Positions 38,980 to 47,900 of a stretch of DNA of 64,000 bases are shown here, in pieces. Position 1 is the first letter of the stretch. Every line of letters starts with the position of its first letter. Source of the DNA: Schizochytrium sp. CCTCC M209059. Lineage: Eukaryota > Sar > Bigyra > Thraustochytrida > Thraustochytriidae. The stretch spans positions 742,909-806,908 of the forward strand of contig KN805377.1 of NCBI GenBank assembly GCA_000818945.1, read 5' to 3'. The notes below the pieces were generated by a model that saw only the letters and a list, made by a program, of their open reading frames with translations, was not told the DNA's origin and made no database searches. The translations under genes were made by a program, and so were the position numbers.

Positions 38980-39453
38980 TCATTGCAGCCGACAGCGAGT
39001 GAAACGAACTTGTTCGGGACTGCCTTGCAAAGGCACGTAGTATGCGAGCTGCCAACCGATGGACTCGATGATCGGGTCACGAATCGTGACGCGTCTGTTG
39101 AGCCCAGCGACGACTTGCTGCGCCGCGGCGACCACCACCATTTCGCGTCCGAAGCGCGCCTTGAGGAGCTCGTTGACCTCGAGCCACGCCTGAAGCGCCT
39201 GCGTCGGGCCCACGGCGTGCCAACCGCCCATGGGCGCGCCCACTTGCGGGAGCTCCTCGCAAGGCGCAAGGAGCGAGTCGCTGTTCTCGAGGCCGCTGCG
39301 CAGGGTGAACTTGGCCGGCGCCGCGTCCTCGTCCCAGCGCGCCTGCTGCCATCCGGACGCGGCGCTCAGCAGCACGTGCAGCACCAGCAGCCCTAGCGCG
39401 GCCGCGGCGCACGCGGCCCACGGCCTGCGTGCGGCGAGCCTGGCAATCTGCAT
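38980..39453 (-). CDS. Cystatin-like protein with N-terminal membrane anchor or signal
   Basis: A 157-residue protein from ATG 39451-39453. Residues about 12-34 are a hydrophobic helix (WAACAAAALGLLVLHVLL), a signal peptide or anchor. From about 70 the order is GAPMGGWHAV, an amphipathic helix (LQAWLEVNELLKARFG), then VVVAAAQQVVAGLNRRVTI. The QVVAG sequence is the first hairpin loop of cystatins (QxVxG), which with the N-terminal Gly inserts in the cleft of papain-like proteases. A late W/Y region (IGWQLAYYVPL) may be the second hairpin. A cysteine-protease inhibitor is likely; a lumenal or extracellular site is inferred. Confidence 0.8.
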   Translation of the reverse strand: MQIARLAARRPWAACAAAALGLLVLHVLLSAASGWQQARWDEDAAPAKFTLRSGLENSDSLLAPCEELPQVGAPMGGWHAVGPTQALQAWLEVNELLKARFGREMVVVAAAQQVVAGLNRRVTIRDPIIESIGWQLAYYVPLQGSPEQVRFTRCRLQ

Positions 39454-40272
39454 GCCGTCGCGCCCTGCCTCCTCTTTCGGTCTTTGCTCGCAAACTCCAA
39501 GAGAGAAAGCAATGAAATGGATGAATCAATAATTTTCACCTCATGAATGCACCTCATGAATGAATGCACCTCATGAATGAATGAATGAAATCAAAGAACG
39601 GCAACCAGGTGAAGAGGCGACCATCCCATCTCACCGCAAGCGGCATGTGGCGAGACGAACTTCGGCACGCGTCAAACGAGGCCGCAACAGAACCTGCCGA
39701 CAGCGGCCCAAGCGAACGAGCGCTCGCTCTCGGCCCCGCTCCCACCCCCGCTCTCGCAGCTGCCAAGCAGCAGAGCCGCGGTCGTGCCCGTCGACGAGGT
39801 TGCCGAGACGACCGGTGGGCTCGGCCGGCACGTGCGAGGGAGAGGCGGTCGGACCCCAGAAGCGCGCAAGAGCCGCAGCTGCGAGCGCGGCGCCTGCGAG
39901 TGCGCCAATAACCGCCGGCGGGGTGCAGATGGCGCAGGACCTCTGCAGCAGCTGCTGCTGCTGCTGCAACAGCCACGCCAGCCCGCAAGCTGCCTGCCGA
40001 GCCGTAACGCCGCCGAGCACGGGCCCTCCTCGCCGGTCTTGCGCGAGTTGGGACTTCGTTACAGCGCGACGAAAGCCAACGGCTCGGAAAAAAGGGCTCC
40101 ACGCGGGGGCGGGAGGGAGGGAGGGCAGGCACAATTGACCAACCCTCCGAGCTCCAGCCAGCCTGGGAGCGGCGTCTGCAGCGGCCAGGCCGCGGGGCGA
40201 GGGGGCACGCGTGGGCTGGCCTGTCGCAAGCGTCCTGCTCGGCGGCGTCTGCCGGCCGTCTGCAGCAGCATC

Positions 40273-40314
<42 letters not shown>

Positions 40315-40914
40315 AGCGTGTCTTTCAGGCTGACGTGGCGAACTCTCTGTCGTGGCGTTCCGGGACGATGTGAATGGGCCGAGAAGCGCTAGGCCTAGGG
40401 CGGAACCGCAATCATAATTACCTCCGCGTTATCGGTTGGTGTATTGAACAGCTGAGCCTGAGTAGTGGTGTGAAAAGGCCTACAGAATGGCAGAATGCGC
40501 GACGTTCGCTGTTCGGATTTTGATACTAGTGGACGTATGCTAAGGCCATAGTCAGAGCTGATTCGAAGTTTTTCGCAAGTGCAACGCGTCGTACTGCTCA
40601 CACTGCCAGTGGTGATGGGCTCAGCAGATTTATAAAAAGGTGGGAAATAAAAAGGTGGGAAATCACCTTGATTTTAAACTCTACCTCGGTCAGTTGGGAG
40701 AAATGCACCGTCAACACCTGTAAGAAATGGGACTGAACAACGAAATCGGTGGCGGCAAATGTTCTGTCAGTCATTCACAGCTGCAATGGTTGTGGATTAT
40801 GGAATGTAGATCGAAGCCTTGTAACAAAGAGAACCAAATTCGATTCACAGTCAGTTCACGACGAACTGGGTACCAACATTTCTTGGCTATTTGCATCGAA
40901 TACTTCGACCAATG
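39454..40914. other. Intergenic region, 1.5 kb, with simple repeats
   Basis: Between two minus-strand genes (cystatin-like and DnaJ). It includes a degenerate CCTCATGAATGAATG repeat at about 39540-39590, a CTG/CAG cluster near 39948-39970 and a TCTG run. A GCTAGGCCTAGGG element lies at 40388-40400. The part from 40400 to 40900 is noticeably more AT-rich than its surroundings. The long open frames at 39.5-40.4 kb are Arg/Ala/Ser-rich and lack domains, so no gene is called. Confidence 0.5.
40273..40314. repeat. (TCTG)n microsatellite
   Basis: About ten perfect tetranucleotide units. Confidence 0.97.
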
Positions 40915-42453
40915 CTAACGGCGTTTATTTCTCGCGCCCTTCTTTCCTGTGGCCGAGGTGGCCTTGCGCTCCTCATTCACCTTTTTGTTCTGGGCGGCCT
41001 TTTCCTGACGCTGCCTTTTCGCGGCCTCCCTTTTCTCTCGCTTCAACCGATCTCGCTCTGCCAGCTCGCGACCCCACTCATCGTCTGCCTCAACAGAATT
41101 CAAGGATTCTTGTAGTGCATTGCCACTTGAGGACTCTTGTTGTGCATTATCGGCAGAGCTCGGTGTGGTCTGCGTGAAGTACTCGTGTTCCTGCAGCTTC
41201 CGAATGCGATCGCGTTCCGCAGCCATGCGCGCCTCTTGTTCCCGCTCTTGCGCGTCGAGACGTTCTTCAGCCACCACACGGAAAGCTTCATCGAAGACGT
41301 GGACCCAAAAGGCTTCAGGAAGATCAAGGTTCGACGACGGAGAGAGCATCTCGCGGAGCGAGTCGCGCAAGGTGTGCAACAGACTACAGCCCTCTTTGCC
41401 CTTGCGTTCGAGGTCATCGCGAGTACTATTTGCACCGACTTTTGGGTCCATAATTCCTTGGTCGTGCCATATCAAGACAAGAGAATCGACGCCGAGATCC
41501 AGCATGACAAGAGCCACGTCAGTGTCGAACTCTGCATTGAGACGCCCGAGACGTTGCTGACGCATACCCTCGCGACGCTGAGCACGGCGCTTTTCATCCG
41601 CTTGCTTCTTTCGACGAGCCCTTTCCAAGCGCTCTGCTTCAAGCTTTTCTTGCTGCAAGACGTCCTCTGGATCCTGGGCCTTTTCGTCCTCTGCGCTATG
41701 ATCCGCATCATCCTCGCTGTCTCCGCCTTTGTGCAATTGACGCTTTGGCAAGTTGGTCGGTCGCAGAGCGCGTGGCTGCACGCGACACAGCGCAAGAATA
41801 GCACGGAGCACAGATGCTCCGACCGTATCGGCCCATGAACGCGAGAATTCAGGGTTGGCCTCCAAAAATGCTTTCATAAAGTCATCTCCCGAGATGCCCC
41901 TTGAGCCTGCCGCGATCATTTGTTCCTTGAAAAAGACTGACGAGGTCGCTTTCGCACGCTCTCTCCTCCACTGAGCACGTTGCAAGAATGAGATTGTCGC
42001 GAGGAAAAAGAGAAGGCCACCAAAGATGACAACTGTCGGGTCTGACTTGGAGATACGAAAGGCAGATCGTTCGTGTCCGTAGACGGGGCGAAAGCCTCGC
42101 GGAAGACCTCTAATAAACTCGTCATAGTCCTCGCGAAGCGCGACATCTGTGAGCACCTCTTTGGCGCGGACAATTTCCTGGAATCGATCTGCGGATGCGT
42201 CAGGATTGCGATCTGGGTGTAAATCTCTGCTCAGCTGCCGGTAAGCACGCTTGATCTCTTGTGCGCTGGGCGCATCGTCGAAGCGAAGACCTAGCGCCCC
42301 ATAAAAGTCATTCCGAAAGTACTCGTACGCGCTCGCGTCATAGAGCGAGGCGCTTTCCACGGAGACCACGAGCACGTTCAGCAGGACGGCCCAAGCCAGC
42401 GCTGCCAGCGAAGCCGCCGCAGCGCCGCGGCTCCGTGAACGGCCGCGAGGCAT
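40915..42453 (-). CDS. ER-membrane DnaJ protein (ERdj1/DNAJC1 type)
   Basis: A 512-residue protein. The open frame extends to a TTG at 42681, but the first ATG giving a signal sequence is 42451-42453 (MPRGRSRSRG). Residues 12-34 are a signal peptide. A J domain spans about 46-115 with YGALGLRFDD, AYRQLSRDLHPDRNPD (HPD at 79-81) and VLTDVALREDYDEFI. A membrane helix follows at about 138-157 (PTVVIFGGLLFFLATISFL). The rest is cytosolic: basic, Glu/Arg-rich coiled coil (LERARRKKQADEKRRAQRRE) and a Lys-rich end. Order (signal, J domain, TM, charged cytosolic tail) matches ERdj1/DNAJC1, which recruits BiP in the lumen and touches ribosomes in the cytosol. The SANT domains of the animal protein are not seen. 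Confidence 0.88.
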   Translation of the reverse strand: MPRGRSRSRGAAAASLAALAWAVLLNVLVVSVESASLYDASAYEYFRNDFYGALGLRFDDAPSAQEIKRAYRQLSRDLHPDRNPDASADRFQEIVRAKEVLTDVALREDYDEFIRGLPRGFRPVYGHERSAFRISKSDPTVVIFGGLLFFLATISFLQRAQWRRERAKATSSVFFKEQMIAAGSRGISGDDFMKAFLEANPEFSRSWADTVGASVLRAILALCRVQPRALRPTNLPKRQLHKGGDSEDDADHSAEDEKAQDPEDVLQQEKLEAERLERARRKKQADEKRRAQRREGMRQQRLGRLNAEFDTDVALVMLDLGVDSLVLIWHDQGIMDPKVGANSTRDDLERKGKEGCSLLHTLRDSLREMLSPSSNLDLPEAFWVHVFDEAFRVVAEERLDAQEREQEARMAAERDRIRKLQEHEYFTQTTPSSADNAQQESSSGNALQESLNSVEADDEWGRELAERDRLKREKREAAKRQRQEKAAQNKKVNEERKATSATGKKGARNKRR

Positions 42454-43095
42454 TCCACTTCTTTTCCACGGTGGACAAGGTCCCCGGCTGCTCGGAGCGC
42501 GCCGCGTCGCGTCCCAATCCAGGCCAGGCCAGGCCAAAGCGGGCCAGGTATCCCAGATCAGCTTGGCTTCGTAGGCTCCACGAGTCCAAGCTATGTGTAG
42601 GATGAGTTGAGTTGAGTTAAGTTGAGATATCGATGTCTTCGCCGACTCTGCTCGACTCGGCTGCCTCTTGGGGTTGTTCAACGCGCTTCAACGACGAGCA
42701 CAAGCTCAGCGCCTGGATGAAGGCGGACTTGGGCACCTCCTTGGTCACCAGAGGCGCCGGCGGCGACGAGACCTCGTCAGAGGCGCCTACGGCGGTGGAG
42801 ATGGGTTTGACGACGTGAAAATTTGCCCCCATTTCAGAAGGCAATCAGATACTCACCAGACCAATCGGGTTCCGCCACGCGCTCCGCCGGTAGCAATCGC
42901 AGGGCGAGGGCGAGGGAGCCCGATGGAGCGGCAAACCCGAAATGAGGGAGGGCTGGCGAGCGCGCACCAAGAGTGCGAGCGGGCGGGCAGACGGCGCGGG
43001 CAGACGGGCAGAATGGCGACCAGGGAGAAGAGGGCGGAGAAGCGGAGGACGACGACGAGGAAGATCGCCTGCCGGACGAGCCAAAGGATCCGAAC
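42454..43095. other. Intergenic region with competing short open frames
   Basis: Between the DnaJ start and the plus-strand gene at 43096. On the minus strand a frame ending at 42617 (KSAFIQALSLCSSLKRVEQP) could be joined through a GTGAGT donor at about 42855 and an acceptor near 42793 to an upstream Ser/Pro-rich frame starting at about 43097. On the plus strand, 42633-42818 encodes a 61-residue frame starting MSSPTLLDS. Neither has a recognisable domain and they overlap, so no gene is called. Confidence 0.35.
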
Positions 43096-43971
43096 ATGAA
43101 CAAGGAGCTGGAGAAAGCTACGAAGACACCCGAGGCGTTCAAGAAGTATGCGAACGTAGACAGAGTGTCTGGGTGGGTCAACGCGCCCGCGGACGATGTC
43201 GACGAGGCTCTGAAAATGGCGAACGAGGCACTCGACGCATTCCAGAAGATGCGTCGCAGGTTTTCGTTTGATGGTGCTTCGATGATTCATATTCGTCTGC
43301 TGGAGGCCACATCGCAGCTCGCGATTCGTTCGGCCCATGCGAAGAATGCGAAGAACATAGAGCTGAATGCGAGGCTCCGGGAAGAGGTGAAGCCGCTCCC
43401 AGATCATTTAGACCAAAATTTCGCTTTAAGTGCCATCCGGAACCCCAGGTTTTCGAGCACCGCGAGAACATCCACTACCCGGTCTCTAAACGAAGATAGA
43501 ATTAGATTCCACTTCCCGAATAGCGTCCATCTTTAGGATACATTTGAGCGCGATGTCTCGGTGGATGAAATTGATGAGGCGTTCGGAAACGCGGAGATGG
43601 GCACCGGCAAGTGGCCCCAGATTAGAGAGTTCGACTGCGGCGGGTCCGAGGCGGATGCTCTGGGGCGGATGGAGGCAGCAGCTCATAACGGTATCGAGTT
43701 TTACTTCGATGAAAATGCCCGGTCGGAGGGCGTCAGAAAGAAACGTGAAGAGAGCGATTGGCTGGGCGCGCGCGTGGACGTGTCCTGAACGCGGGCCCAG
43801 CGCCCGTCGGATCTAGACGGCCTAGGCCTGCTCTCGACCTATCGCGAGTCGAACACGGAGAGGCCGTCGATCGTGTTCCTGGTGCATGAGCACAAAGCTC
43901 CGCTCGTGTTCCTCTTCGAGCCAGATGACAAGTTCGAAAAGAGGAAGCTAAGCGGCAAGAAGAAGGCCTAG
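43096..43971 (+). CDS. Unknown protein, candidate three-exon gene
   Basis: One reading frame runs from 42946 to 43971 broken only by TAG at 43534 and TGA at 43786. Both stops disappear if two introns are removed: 43387-43536 (GTGAAG...TTTAG, phase 0) and 43745-43825 (GTGAAG...CCTAG, phase 1). This gives 214 residues starting MNKELEKATKTPEAFKKY at ATG 43096. The product is hydrophilic: a helical first part (VDEALKMANEALDAFQKM), a central part with KWPQIREFDCGG and HNGIEFYFDENA, and an end with PSIVFLVHEHKAPLVFLFEPDD followed by a Lys-rich tail. No family is recognised. Codons such as AGA, AGG and ATA are commoner than in neighbours. The identical unusual donors support splicing over decay, but a broken pseudogene remains possible. 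Confidence 0.5.
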
Positions 43972-44178
43972 TAGGCGAAGAGGGCAGATGTACCCGTGCC
44001 GCCGGGGCCATAAAGAAAGATCGTCGCGCGCGAGCTTTTGCCACCGACATCATCCGGGATAGACGCTGCCCACGAGGGTTTGTCTCTGATGGTATTGCCC
44101 AAGCTTCTGTTACTAGACTTTACAATATGGCTCCACTCGGTTGCATTAAAAGTGGTTTTGATAAAATAGGCCCCGCCG
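43972..44178. other. Short convergent spacer with a P-loop-like minus-strand frame
   Basis: Between two convergent stops. The minus strand is open (from about 44216) and ends ATIFLYGPGGTGTSALFAY before a stop at 43968. The motif resembles Walker A (GxxGxGK[ST]) but has Thr where the Lys should be. There is no room for the rest of an ATPase. It may be chance or a remnant. Confidence 0.3.
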
Positions 44179-44910
44179 TTAATCAATCCCATTTTCCTCG
44201 TTGAGAGCGTGAGCAACTACACCGGGTGGGATTCCCGGTGCCGGATGTTGTAGAAGATAGTCGTCCACTAAATCACGCGCGTCTTGGTCGTACTGCACGA
44301 GCTTCTTCATGTCTACAACGGTGGCGGGGGATGTGTTAAAGTCAATTCTATTCACATATTCTCGAAGATCGCTGCGCATGTTAAGTAGACGACACTCCTG
44401 GTCATAACCACCGGGTTTGTGAGGAATGTCCTCTGGATCATTGGTGTCAACGCGGAGGAGGAAACGGATGTTTTCTTTGAAATCTTCCACCGTGAGACCA
44501 TCGTAACTTTTGATGAGGGCCTGCAAATACCGTAACCTATCAGGCCGAATTGTCGTGTCAGCGGCGAACCTCCTCACGGCTTTCTTGTACAAGCCCATTT
44601 TCTTCGTTGAGTCCGTCACCATATCCATAAAACTACCATCGAGTGTTTCTACTGTGCTTTTCGTGGCGTTGTACCAGATGTCCGAAAGAATCTCCAACGG
44701 GTATCCATAAGTTTCGAACAATTGATAGAGCACAAAGATGAGGACCAAGGCGCCGGAGACGCCGGCCAAAGCTGTCTGCCACGCGTTGAGGCCGTTGCGG
44801 CAGACCCCGCTCTCGGTGTAGCTGATGTTTGCGAAGCAGTACTCGGCACCGGCCCAAGAAGACGTTGCTGCCTTTGCGACGCTTCGCGCGGCCTTTGCGA
44901 CGCAGAGGGC
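44179..44910 (-). CDS. Membrane-tail exon, in frame after the EF-hand/WD40 gene
   Basis: A 243-residue open frame with no ATG before its membrane helix, so it needs an upstream exon. It begins directly after the TAG of the EF-hand/WD40 gene and in the same frame. A 69-nt intron (44911-44979; GTGAGT donor, CTCTAG acceptor, phase 0) would join DQIMHR to ALCVAKAARS and fuse the two. Alternatively, the ATG nine bases before the donor could start a separate protein, MHR-ALCVAK. Features: AEYCFANISY and ESGVCRNGLN with two cysteines, one transmembrane helix (GVSGALVLIFVLYQLF), then a soluble part with NAT and NTS sequons and a KPGGYDQECRLLNMRSDL segment. No family is recognised. Codons in the soluble part are more AT-rich than in the adjoining genes. 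Confidence 0.5.
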   Translation of the reverse strand, partial: ALCVAKAARSVAKAATSSWAGAEYCFANISYTESGVCRNGLNAWQTALAGVSGALVLIFVLYQLFETYGYPLEILSDIWYNATKSTVETLDGSFMDMVTDSTKKMGLYKKAVRRFAADTTIRPDRLRYLQALIKSYDGLTVEDFKENIRFLLRVDTNDPEDIPHKPGGYDQECRLLNMRSDLREYVNRIDFNTSPATVVDMKKLVQYDQDARDLVDDYLLQHPAPGIPPGVVAHALNEENGID

Positions 44911-47900
44911 CTAGAGCAAGGCTGAGGCGGAGCGAGCGGGCCCTCGCGCGGCGACTGGGGCCAGCTCCGGCAGACTCACGCGGTGCATGATTTGGTCCCG
45001 TTGCAAGAGCGCTCGTTGTGAGGGCTTGGGGCCGAACTCGCGAGGACCCTTGCGGCGGGTCTTGGCAGCAGACAGAAGCAAAAGCTGCGCAGCGGACATG
45101 CTGGCGGTCGGGTCCGGTTGCAGGAAACGCTCACGATCCCGGACATCGGACATGTAGTTGAGCTTGAACTTGTTGCGCGTCTTTGCGCGCAGAATCGCCA
45201 AACCGTCGACCTCGTTTCGCTCTCGGAACTCGTTCGTTTCGTCCCGAATGCGATCGTGGGCGCGCTCCACAGACTCGAAGGACTTAAGTTTGGATGTGTT
45301 GGAATGAAAGACCGATACCGCCTCGCCAAGCTTTTTGGCGCGGTGTACAATTAGAGTTTTGCGCTTGGCCCAGGAAAGCGCACTGCCGAGGGACCACGCG
45401 TGCTCTTGACCAAACATGCCGATAGACGCACCGTCAATCGTCCACAACATGACGGTACAGTCGGTGCTCGTGGTCACAACAAGGTCGAGCGGAGAGGATA
45501 CGGACTCGCTCCAGCGCACATACTGAATGTTCACGAGGGTTTCGTTGTGAGCTTGCCATTCATTTCGGGGACTGCTGAGCTTGAATTTGGCCCTCTCGAG
45601 AGCCACGCCTTTGTCAAGATGCGCCAGGTTCCATACTTTGATCATTCCTGATGTATCTCCGGCAAAGAGATAGGCATTTGTATCCTTGTCCGTGGCCAGT
45701 GCGGCGATGCTCGCGGCAGCGTCGTGCTGGCCATCGAGCTCAAAAAGCATCTTGCCGTGGACATGATCCCAGAAACGGATGAAGCCGTCCGCGCCTGATG
45801 TCGCGAGACAATTGAGACGTTGTAGATAGACGAGCCCTTCGATGGCCAGGCGGTCGGGCCGTGGAACACCACGAAGCTGGATGCGCTTGCGACGCTTTTC
45901 GGCAGCGCTGGCAAGAAAGTCGATCTCAGCCTGTTTTGCAAAACCACCAAGCTCCGTGGCGCGGCGCTCCAGCCCAAGACGCCGATCTGGCATAATTGCC
46001 TCCAAATTGTTGCTTCTGGCTCGTAAGCTCGCGTCGAGGCGCGTGGGGGCTGCGACCGTCGACTGCCGGACAAGACGCCGGTAGTCGCCGATGTCGGCAT
46101 CCTCGATTTCGTCGTCGTTGTCGAAATCCGTTTCGCTCTCGCACGCAAGCGTGAGGACGCCATTCGTCATGCTTGTCTTCTTGGCGCCAGCGGCGTGAAG
46201 TCCACATGGAAGAAACGGCGAGGATCCAGGGTTCAAAGCATACAAAAGTTGTCGTCTCGCTGCACCGGCCCTATGCTCTTCGTAAGCGCCAGGTTTCATG
46301 AGCAGACGCGCAGCGGGCGTGTGGCCAGATCGGCCCTTGAGGAAGCCGCTCGACAGCGACCAGAGTAACAAGCGGCCATCGTCTGCAGCCGTTGCAATGG
46401 TGTTGTGCCCGCAGTACACGACGCAGTTCACGTCGTCTTGATGGGCCTTATCGACGTGCTCAGGAAGAGGCAAGGCCAAGTCGCTCTCGGTAACGTCGCG
46501 ATCTTTCTCCTTGAAGATGAAGACGCGACGGTCCCAGCCCGTGGCAACAAGATAGGTGTTCTCTACAGTGTAACCGTTGCCCTCAACGATGTCTGTGAAG
46601 CAGGCGAGTGAGGTGACTTCTTGCTCTGCGTCTGAAATCGAAATAAGGGGTGGCTTTTCTCCGTTGACTGTCTTGGTGAACTCACCCAGACATGCGCCAT
46701 TATTAAAGTTCCAGACCTTGATGGTGCCATCGTGCGCTCCTGTGAAGAGTCTACGACCTCCGGTGTCAAAGCACACGCTTGTGACATTTTCTTTGTCATG
46801 CGGGTGTAAGAAGCGAAAAGACAGAGAGCCCGTGAAAACGTCCCATACGTGAATTTCCGTGCCAGCAGCGCTGACGAGTTGATGAAAACTCTCATTGAAG
46901 AGAGCCGCGGTTACAGGAAATTGATGGCTCTTGCGGGCAGCCGGCAGCACAACCTTGGCATGACGTACATGAAGCTCGCGATCGAAAACAATGAGCTGTT
47001 GCAGATGCTCGTCAAAGACCATACCGGAGAGTGACTTGAGACCAGGGCCTACAAAGGTGATCTGCTGAACGCAGTAGAACGTCACCAAATCCCAGACTCT
47101 GGCCACATTTCGCTCGTTCAAAGCAATAAGCTGATGTTCAGTCTCATTGATGCAGAGACCAAGGATTGGCGCATCAATTTCGTCGGGATCATTGATTTCG
47201 CGGTTTACAGCACAGGTAAATGGGTTCCAAAAGAGGATGCGACGCTCGATGCCAGCACTAGCGATTAATTTGTTGCGAGCGATCCATGCAAAGTCATAGA
47301 CCGCTTTTTCGTGGCATTGGAAGCGCCTGAGCACGCGTCGGCGTTCGATGTCCAGAAACGCAATGACTCCATCGCTGGAGCAAGAGACAATCGCGCCAAT
47401 CGTGTCATCAATGAGTATTTTGCTCCCTCTGTCCTGGTGAACACGAAGACGAAAGTATCGGTTTACCCCCTGAGGTACACGCGTGCGACTAGCAATATCG
47501 ACGTCCGTGTCGGCGAAAAGCCACTTGGCCGGGTCGAGGTGCCACACATGGACAAAGCCAATGTCATCGATGCAAGCCAGAACCTCACGACCTTCGCTCA
47601 GCGGCCCTTGATAATACGCGAGAGCCAGAGGGTTATTTGGAAGCGGGCGAATGCGCCCCACGCAGTCGAATCCAAGACTGGTGTCGTAAAAGGAGATGAC
47701 TCGATCGCTTGTTGCCACGGCGAGGGTGTTGGACTCTTTCATGAAGCAACAATCATTCGCCCATGCAGGCGCTGCGGCGCGTTGATACCTGACGGGACAC
47801 ATGGATTCGCGCGGACGAAGCTGCGAAGTCTTGGAAGAAGAAGAAGAAGAAGTAGATAAAGAAGAAGATAAAGAAGAAGAAGAAGAAGGAGCCACGGACT

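Noticed and set aside
39554..40392. Several frames of 150-200 codons on both strands
   Set aside because: They overlap each other, are rich in Arg/Ala/Ser, and contain a TCTG microsatellite.
42617..43097. Possible two-exon minus-strand gene ending KSAFIQALSLCSSLKRVEQP
   Set aside because: The donor is good, but the upstream exon is a Ser/Pro-rich complement of the plus-strand frame and a plus-strand frame overlaps. Evidence is too even to call.
44911..44913. TAG read through or reassigned as a sense codon
   Set aside because: A phase-0 intron with consensus borders explains the open frame beyond the stop without recoding. Other genes here use TAG as an ordinary stop (for example the DnaJ gene).
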